A DNA stretch of 18,068 nucleotides, taken from positions 1-18,068 of the forward strand of contig CAZLEX010000031.1 of assembly GCA_964558655.1 (NCBI GenBank), written 5' to 3'. This document shows, one piece after another, positions 13,160-18,068 of this stretch. Every line of letters begins with the position of its first letter. The first letter of the stretch is position 1. The DNA comes from RGIG6353 sp964558655 (GTDB lineage: Bacteria; Bacillota; Clostridia; Oscillospirales; SIG627). The position numbers and the translations under genes are program-made. A model generated the notes under the pieces. That model did not search any database. It was not told the origin of the DNA and was given only the letters and a program-made list of their open reading frames with translations.

Positions 13160-13420
13160 CTAATCCTCTCCATTATCAAGACGGACCTTTTGCTGAATTT
13201 CACGCCAAATCGCATTGTTAGTAAAATTTTTTACTTCACTTTCAATTAAAGCGGATAATCTTTCAACATGCTTCTTGTTTAACTTCTTAGGCCTTTCCAA
13301 CTTTCTGTGGCGTCCGTCGCAGACATAAACATTTCTGTCATCAACTTCAACAACAATCATCGGAATTTTTTTGTACTTACCTGCCAAAACTACGACAAGG
13401 TCACCGCAGGATAACTCCAT
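13160..13420 (-). CDS. KOW-domain RNA-binding protein (L14e-like)
   Basis: An 86-residue basic protein with an N-terminal KOW/SH3-like motif: GDLVVVLAGKYKKIPMIVVEVDDRNVYVCDG, of the same type as archaeal L14e and bacterial KOW proteins. The rest is lysine-rich (RHRKLERPKKLNKKHVERL) then acidic-mixed. Clostridia commonly carry such a gene between map and infA, and its position here supports a ribosome-linked role, but its exact binding site is not established. It follows map by two bases and its TAG stop is part of the infA ribosome site. Confidence 0.9.
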   Translation of the reverse strand: MELSCGDLVVVLAGKYKKIPMIVVEVDDRNVYVCDGRHRKLERPKKLNKKHVERLSALIESEVKNFTNNAIWREIQQKVRLDNGED

Positions 13421-13422
13421 TT

Positions 13423-14169
13423 TTACGCCTCAGTCAAAATGTCAACACCGTCGGCTGTAATTGCAACGGTATTTTCATAATGTGCCGAAAGTTTACCGTC
13501 GCAGGTTACGACAGTCCAGTCATTCGCAAGAGTTTTTACTCTCGCACTTCCCTGACACACCATCGGCTCTATCGCAATGGTCATACCGTTGTACAACCGC
13601 GGTCCGTGCCCGAATCTTCCGTAATTCGGAACATCAGGTTCTTCATGAAGTTTCTCTCCGACACCGTGTCCGATATAGTCGCGAACAACGGAAAAACCCG
13701 CATCCTCAACATAATTCTGTATTGATGCACCGATGTCACCGACACGCGAACCGTCTTTTATACCGGCAATACCTTCGTAAAAACTTTGACGGGTAACGGC
13801 AATCAGGCGTATTGCTTCTTCCGAAACTTCACCAACCGGAAAAGTATCGGCACAATCGCCATGATAACCGTGATAATAAGCACCGACATCAATTTTTACG
13901 ATATCGCCGGAAACAAGCCGACGCTCTCCCGGAATTCCGTGAATTACCTCTTCATTAACGCTTATACAAGCGGAAGCCGGAAATCCGTTATAGTTGAGGA
14001 AAGACGGTTTTGCACCGTGAGATTCGATAAAATGTTTTATTGCACGGTCAAGCTCTATAAGTGTTATTCCGGGACGAATTAACTCGCCCGCAAGCTTTCG
14101 TGCACCGGCAGTAATTCTGCACGCAAGTCTCATTTCTTCAATTTCATGAGAAGTTTTTATACTAATCAT
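13423..14169 (-). CDS. map: Methionine aminopeptidase, type I
   Basis: Removes the initiator methionine from new proteins. The 248-residue chain has the type I pattern: catalytic His77 in EEVIHGIP, metal ligands D94 in KIDVG and D105 in HGDCADTF, His in GHGVGEKLHEEP (about 168), Glu in AIEPMVCQG (about 202), and the last Glu in HYENTVAIT (about 233). No zinc-finger N-terminal extension. The start is ATG 14169, which shares its A with the TGA stop of adk (TGATG), so the two are probably translationally coupled; a TTG at 14172 is less likely. Confidence 0.97.
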   Translation of the reverse strand: MISIKTSHEIEEMRLACRITAGARKLAGELIRPGITLIELDRAIKHFIESHGAKPSFLNYNGFPASACISVNEEVIHGIPGERRLVSGDIVKIDVGAYYHGYHGDCADTFPVGEVSEEAIRLIAVTRQSFYEGIAGIKDGSRVGDIGASIQNYVEDAGFSVVRDYIGHGVGEKLHEEPDVPNYGRFGHGPRLYNGMTIAIEPMVCQGSARVKTLANDWTVVTCDGKLSAHYENTVAITADGVDILTEA

Positions 14170-14801
14170 CAAAATCCCAACGCTTTCTTTGTAAGTGCTG
14201 TCGTAGCGGAAACTTCTTCCTGCCCCTGTACTGTCTGAAGAATTCCCCTCTTGTCGTAAAACTCTTCCAACGGAGCGGTTTGTTCGTGATAAACGGCAAG
14301 GCGACGCTTTATTGTCTCGATATTGTCATCAGCACGCTGCGTAAGCGGAGTTGAACATACAGTACAATTAACACCGTCGGCACTTGGATTATATACGGTG
14401 TGATAGGTAGCACCGCAATTCGGGCACGACCTTCTTCCTGCCAGCCGTTCGATAATCTTCTCATCGGCAACATAGATATTGATAACCTTATCGATTTCAA
14501 TACCCATGCCGTCGAGTGCCTCAGCCTGTTTTATCGTTCTGGGAAATCCGTCTAAAATATAACCGTTTTTGCAATCGTCTTGTTCGATACGCTCGGTTAA
14601 TATTTTTATAACAAGTTCATCGGGGACAAGTTGTCCGTTTTCAATATAAGACTGTGCCGAAATGCCTAAAGAAGTTTTATCTTTTATGGCTTCTCTGAGG
14701 ATTACGCCGGTCGAAATTGTAGGTATCTCCAGCAATTTTGAAACAAGTTCGGCTTGAGTACCCTTACCGGCACCCGGAGCTCCTAAAAAGATAATTTTCA
14801 T
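14169..14801 (-). CDS. adk: Adenylate kinase, zinc-lid form
   Basis: Interconverts ATP+AMP and 2 ADP. The 210-residue protein has the P-loop GAPGAGKGT at residues 7-15, the AMP-binding DGFPRT motif, and a long LID domain with four cysteines (C126, C129, C146, C149) in CPNCGATYH and CTVC, the structural zinc site of Gram-positive enzymes. The AMP-site motif usually written ISTGDMLR reads ISTGVILR here, an acidic residue being replaced by valine. The start at 14801 begins directly with MKIIFLGAPG after an AAAGGA site; a longer frame to 14822 would contain this site and is rejected. Lies between secY and map as in most Firmicutes. Confidence 0.97.
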   Translation of the reverse strand: MKIIFLGAPGAGKGTQAELVSKLLEIPTISTGVILREAIKDKTSLGISAQSYIENGQLVPDELVIKILTERIEQDDCKNGYILDGFPRTIKQAEALDGMGIEIDKVINIYVADEKIIERLAGRRSCPNCGATYHTVYNPSADGVNCTVCSTPLTQRADDNIETIKRRLAVYHEQTAPLEEFYDKRGILQTVQGQEEVSATTALTKKALGF

Positions 14802-14831
14802 AAATCGTTCCTTTCTTTGCAAGACGGTCGA

Positions 14832-16133
14832 TTATTCAAGAAATCCTTTGTAATTACGCATTGCCATCTGAGCTTCGAGCTCTCTCTCTGTCTCAATTGC
14901 AACACCGACTGCGATAAGCAACGATGTACCGCCGAGATTTATAGGTGCAAGAACATCTATATAAGAGAGTATCATCGGACCGATAGCTATAATCGAAAGG
15001 AATAATGCACCTATCAATGTCACACGGTTGGTTATACGGCGAATATAGTCTGCCGTGGGTTTACCGGGACGAATACCGAATATAGTGCCACCGTTCTTCT
15101 TCAAATTATTGGCAATCTCAATAGGATTAAAAGATATAGCAAGATAAAAATACGCAAATGCTATAATGAGTATGAAAAGCAATATAAGTGATATCCAATA
15201 AAGTTTGGTTCCTTGAGTGAATATACTGAAAAATCCGTCCCAAAAACCGCCCTCTTTAATTTTTGTTTGGAAAATCAACTTTATTGTGGAAGGAATTGAA
15301 ATAATTGATTGAGCGAATATGAATGGCATAACGCCGGACATATTGAGCTTAATCGGAAGAGTAGAGTTTTGTCCGCCGTACATTTTTCTGCCAACAACTT
15401 TTTTGGCATACTGAACGGGAAGGCGTCTCTCAGACTCTGTAACAAATACGATAAAAGCTATTATCAATATTAAAACAGCAATAGTCACTAACCAGATAAG
15501 AATCTTGAAAATCGGGTTACTTGCCTGAGCTGCAAGATTTGTAATCATAAAGGGAAGTGACTGCACTATACCGGCAAAAAGTATAAGTGATATACCGTTT
15601 CCAATTCCGTGCTCGTTAATTTTTTCCGCAAGCCACATAACAAGTGCCGCACCGGCTGTATAAGTTGCAACGATAACCACCGCCACAAAGCCTTTGGAAA
15701 GCCCACTCGGAACGGAAATCGCACCGTAACTGTTAAGAAGTGCATAATAACCGATCGCAGTGATAACAGAAAGAATTACTGTGCCGTATCTTGTCAATGC
15801 TTGAATTTTCTTTCTTCCTTCTTCACCCTCTTTTGAAAGGCGTTCAAGAGCGGGAATTGCTATTGTTAAAAGCTGAAGAATAATTTGAGCTGTGATATAA
15901 GGCGAAATGGAAAGTGCAAAGAGTGTTCCGTTTGAAAGTGCGGATCCGGACATAAGATTAAGATATCCGAAAGCACCCATTCCCATTGCATCAGTGAAAA
16001 GCTTAAGAGAATCATTGAAATAAGGAACTGGAATCGCACAACCTATTCTGAACAGAACAAGGATCAAGAGAGTGAAAAGAATCTTAGAGCGAAGCTCTGC
16101 GACTTTCCACGCTTCCTTAAAAGTCTTAAACAC
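14832..16133 (-). CDS. secY: Protein translocase channel subunit SecY
   Basis: The 433-residue integral membrane channel of the Sec pathway, with about ten transmembrane segments. Recognised by FRIGCAIPVPYF in TM1, SISPYITAQIILQLL in TM2, the KEGEEGRKKI loop, GIGNGISLILFAGI, the cytoplasmic loop ESERRLPVQYAKKVVGRKMYGG that contacts SecA and the ribosome, KLNMSGVMPFIFA, and FGIRPGKPTADYI. Ends MAMRNYKGFLE. Complete and of normal length. It starts one base after rplO ends. Its motor SecA is encoded at the other end of the window. Confidence 0.98.
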   Translation of the reverse strand: MFKTFKEAWKVAELRSKILFTLLILVLFRIGCAIPVPYFNDSLKLFTDAMGMGAFGYLNLMSGSALSNGTLFALSISPYITAQIILQLLTIAIPALERLSKEGEEGRKKIQALTRYGTVILSVITAIGYYALLNSYGAISVPSGLSKGFVAVVIVATYTAGAALVMWLAEKINEHGIGNGISLILFAGIVQSLPFMITNLAAQASNPIFKILIWLVTIAVLILIIAFIVFVTESERRLPVQYAKKVVGRKMYGGQNSTLPIKLNMSGVMPFIFAQSIISIPSTIKLIFQTKIKEGGFWDGFFSIFTQGTKLYWISLILLFILIIAFAYFYLAISFNPIEIANNLKKNGGTIFGIRPGKPTADYIRRITNRVTLIGALFLSIIAIGPMILSYIDVLAPINLGGTSLLIAVGVAIETERELEAQMAMRNYKGFLE

Positions 16134-16134
16134 T

Positions 16135-16578
16135 TTACATCACCTCGACTTTTCCGCCGACGGCTTCAATTTTTTCTTTTGCCGAAGCAGAAAAGATTTT
16201 TGCCCGAACAGTCAATTTTTTATTGAGTTCTCCGTTACCAAGAACTTTAAGACCGTCATATGCCTTACGAATAATGCGTTTTTCAAGAAGAATTTCGTCG
16301 GTAATTACATCTCCGTCGTTAAACTTATCTAAATCGCCAATATTTACAATAGCATATTTATCCGCAAACCTGCTGTTATCAAAGCCTCTCTTGGGGAGTC
16401 TTCTGTATGCAGGAATCTGACCGCCTTCAAAGCCGGGTCTGACACCGCCGCCCGAGCGTGCATTTTGACCTTTATGACCTTTACCGGCAGTTTTTCCGTT
16501 TCCTGAGCCGGTTCCTCTGCCTTTTCGCCATGCGTCTTTTGCAGAACCGAGTGCCGGGGATAGTTCATGAAGCTTCAT
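16135..16578 (-). CDS. rplO: 50S ribosomal protein L15
   Basis: A late-assembling large-subunit protein. The 147-residue chain begins MKLHELSPALGSAKDAWRKG and has the long glycine/basic extension (GRGTGSGNGKTAGKGHKGQNARSG in two parts), GFEGGQIPAYRRLPKRGF, and the C-terminal KIFSASAKEKIEAVGGKVEV. Normal length and context between rpmD and secY. Confidence 0.98.
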   Translation of the reverse strand: MKLHELSPALGSAKDAWRKGRGTGSGNGKTAGKGHKGQNARSGGGVRPGFEGGQIPAYRRLPKRGFDNSRFADKYAIVNIGDLDKFNDGDVITDEILLEKRIIRKAYDGLKVLGNGELNKKLTVRAKIFSASAKEKIEAVGGKVEVM

Positions 16579-16611
16579 AGGTTTTCCTCCTTTGATTTTT
16601 TATTGTGAATG

Positions 16612-16794
16612 TCAGTCAACATTTTCAGCTTTTACAAGGTGTTTAATTACAAAAATTTTTCCTTGCAAAGCAGGAGAGTCAACCTGAACGGTTGTGTCTC
16701 CGATTTTTTTAAGCCCGAGTGAGTTTGCAGTCTTGATTTGTTTGTCAAGTCTGCCGATAAGGCTCTTCTCGAGTGTTATTTTAACAGAAGCCAT
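16612..16794 (-). CDS. rpmD: 50S ribosomal protein L30
   Basis: A 60-residue protein, MASVKITLEKSLIGRL at the start, with the L30 pattern LGLKKIGDTTVQVDSPALQG and a final IKHLVKAENV. Full length. It lies between rpsE and rplO with short gaps, in the usual spc order. Confidence 0.97.
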   Translation of the reverse strand: MASVKITLEKSLIGRLDKQIKTANSLGLKKIGDTTVQVDSPALQGKIFVIKHLVKAENVD

Positions 16795-16807
16795 CGCTTT
16801 TCTCTCC

Positions 16808-17311
16808 TTAGTTCAGAATTTCTTCAGGCAGCTTACCTCTGATTGCCGCTACATCCTCAACGGTTCTCAGATTTTTCAAGCCTTCAAAAGTAGCCTTAAC
16901 GACATTGGTGGGATTATTTGAACGAAGACACTTCGTTCTTACATCTTTGATTCCTACCATCTCGATAACACTTCTTACTTTACCGCCCGCAATAACGCCC
17001 GTACCGGGTGCAGCAGGTTTAAGAAGAACGCGGCCTGCACCGAACTCACCTATAATTTCATGAGGTATTGATGTACCTTTTACGGCAACTTCGATTATAT
17101 TCTTCTTTGCTTCTTCTGTTCCTTTTCTTACTGCTTCGGGACGCTCTGCTGCCTTCCCGAGACCGTAACCTACATGACCATTGCCGTCTCCCACTACAAC
17201 AAGAGCTGTGAACTTTCTTACACGACCGCCCTTAACTGTCTTGGAAACGCTCTTTACATCAACAACAACTTCTTTAAGATCAAGTGTTGCAGCATCTATT
17301 TTATGAGCCAT
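16808..17311 (-). CDS. rpsE: 30S ribosomal protein S5
   Basis: S5 helps decoding accuracy and mRNA unwinding at the 30S entry site. The 167-residue product has the double-stranded-RNA-like N-terminal domain with KGGRVRKFTALVVVGDGNGHVGYG split over residues about 27-50, the loop GKAAERPEAVRKG, then GAGRVLLKPAAPGTGVIAGG and the end IRGKLPEEILN. Start chosen at ATG 17311 (MAHKIDAATLDLKE), which fits family starts; upstream ATGs at 17323 and 17338 sit on or before the AAAGGA site. Confidence 0.97.
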   Translation of the reverse strand: MAHKIDAATLDLKEVVVDVKSVSKTVKGGRVRKFTALVVVGDGNGHVGYGLGKAAERPEAVRKGTEEAKKNIIEVAVKGTSIPHEIIGEFGAGRVLLKPAAPGTGVIAGGKVRSVIEMVGIKDVRTKCLRSNNPTNVVKATFEGLKNLRTVEDVAAIRGKLPEEILN

Positions 17312-17338
17312 GAATGTAACCATTCCTTTCTTAAACAA

Positions 17339-17698
17339 TTAAAATTTCAATCCGCTTTCGCGGGCAGCATCTGCAAGTTCTTTAACTCTTCCGTGATATA
17401 CATAACCGCCGCGGTCAAATACAACTTCTGTGATGCCTTTTTCTGCGGCTCTTTTCGCAATCATTGTTCCGACAGCTTTTGCCGCTTCACGATTTCCGCC
17501 GTAACCGTTAAATTCCTTATCCAAAGTGGACGCAGAAAGAAGGGTTACACCGTTTTCATCGTCGATAATCTGTGCATAAATGTTAGCATTGGAACGAAAT
17601 ACATTAAGTCGGGGCTTTGCTGCACTTCCGCTAACTTTGGCACGGACTCTCTTGTGTCTTCTGAGACGCTGTTTATTAGTATCAACTTTAGTAAACAT
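17339..17698 (-). CDS. rplR: 50S ribosomal protein L18
   Basis: L18 binds 5S rRNA in the central protuberance. The 119-residue chain has the basic N terminus KQRLRRHKRVRAKVSG, then KPRLNVFRSNANIYAQIIDD, and the C-terminal FDRGGYVYHGRVKELADAARE and GLKF that define the family. Normal length; located between rplF and rpsE. Confidence 0.98.
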   Translation of the reverse strand: MFTKVDTNKQRLRRHKRVRAKVSGSAAKPRLNVFRSNANIYAQIIDDENGVTLLSASTLDKEFNGYGGNREAAKAVGTMIAKRAAEKGITEVVFDRGGYVYHGRVKELADAARESGLKF

Positions 17699-17716
17699 CG
17701 ATTACCTCTCCTTTCT

Positions 17717-18068
17717 TTATTTACCGGCCTTACCGGATTTACGACGAATAACTTCGTCAGCGTATTTAATTCCCTTTGCAAGATAGGGTTCGGGAGGTCT
17801 CTTGCTTCTGAGCTCCGCAGCAACCTGTCCTACTTTTTGCTTGTCGGCACCCGATACAATAAGTGTATTGGGGTTGGGAACTTCTATTTTGATACCGTCG
17901 ATCGGTTCGACCACTACATCATGCGAATATCCGAGATTCATAACAAGCTTATTGCCGTTCATCTGTGCTCTGTATCCGCCTTCACTTATCTGAAGCTCTT
18001 TCTTAAAGCCTTCCGTTACTCCCTTTACCATATTTGCAATAAGAGTACGGGTAAGACCGTGAAGTGAT
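17717..18068 (-). CDS. rplF: 50S ribosomal protein L6, C-terminal 117 residues (5' end outside window)
   Basis: The reading frame is open from the right edge to TAA-type stop at 17717. The visible part begins SLHGLTRTLIANMVKGVTEG, the centre of L6, continues with YRAQMNGNKLVMNLGYSH and ends EPYLAKGIKYADEVIRRK plus a SGKAGK tail, the C-terminal rRNA-binding domain. About 60 N-terminal residues are beyond the window. First visible gene of the spc-type operon here. Confidence 0.97.
   Translation of the reverse strand, partial: SLHGLTRTLIANMVKGVTEGFKKELQISEGGYRAQMNGNKLVMNLGYSHDVVVEPIDGIKIEVPNPNTLIVSGADKQKVGQVAAELRSKRPPEPYLAKGIKYADEVIRRKSGKAGK

Noticed and set aside
17174..18067. Long plus-strand open frame of 297 codons
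   Set aside because: It is antisense to rpsE, rplR and rplF, has no ribosome site or recognisable domain, and is a by-product of their codon use.

Overview
The window looks like chromosome from an anaerobic Clostridia bacterium, probably from the Ruminococcaceae/Oscillospiraceae side. The evidence is the end of the spc/alpha ribosomal-protein cluster in the order rplF-rplR-rpsE-rpmD-rplO-secY-adk-map-KOW gene-infA-rpmJ-rpsM-rpsK-rpsD-rpoA-rplQ. It includes the small KOW-domain gene that Clostridia carry between map and infA, and zinc-ribbon forms of S4, L36 and adenylate kinase. The taxonomic placement is inference from gene content; no rRNA is present.

Region by region. (1) 1-2640, minus strand: a three-gene unit ywlG-gpsA-secA read leftwards from a promoter at about 2611-2639; secA runs off the left edge. 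(2) 2677-4784, plus strand: one gene with its own promoter and terminator, encoding a large cytoplasmic DUF4838-type putative glycoside hydrolase. (3) 4900-6017, minus strand: one Gfo/Idh/MocA-family oxidoreductase, convergent with the hydrolase gene. (4) 6112-9275, plus strand: a TrpXYZ-like ABC transporter operon (lipoprotein, permease, ATPase) with a 220-nt leader. (5) 9280-9808: about 530 bp without a convincing gene, rich in small hairpins and degenerate repeats. (6) 9809-18068, minus strand: the ribosomal/secY/rpoA operon, ending at a terminator at 9809-9833.

The most interesting element is the transporter leader. A near-perfect sigma-A promoter drives an RNA with a 23-codon reading frame containing six tyrosine codons, five of them in the cluster YYHYYYF. 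The frame is enclosed by a long stem and followed by a strong Rho-independent terminator immediately before the lipoprotein gene. An 8-nt segment near the end of the peptide frame can pair with the 5' arm of the terminator. This is the layout of ribosome-mediated attenuation, here responding to charged tRNA-Tyr. It implies that the transporter imports tyrosine or aromatic amino acids. Firmicutes usually use T-boxes for this, so the arrangement is worth testing.

Other points of note: infA appears to start at CTG; secA shows a codon-usage shift near codon 130; two identical TTTTGCCAAAAA motifs lie 52 bp apart between the divergent promoters; and the gene-poor region between the convergent transporter and ribosomal operons holds a repeated, hairpin-rich module of unknown nature.
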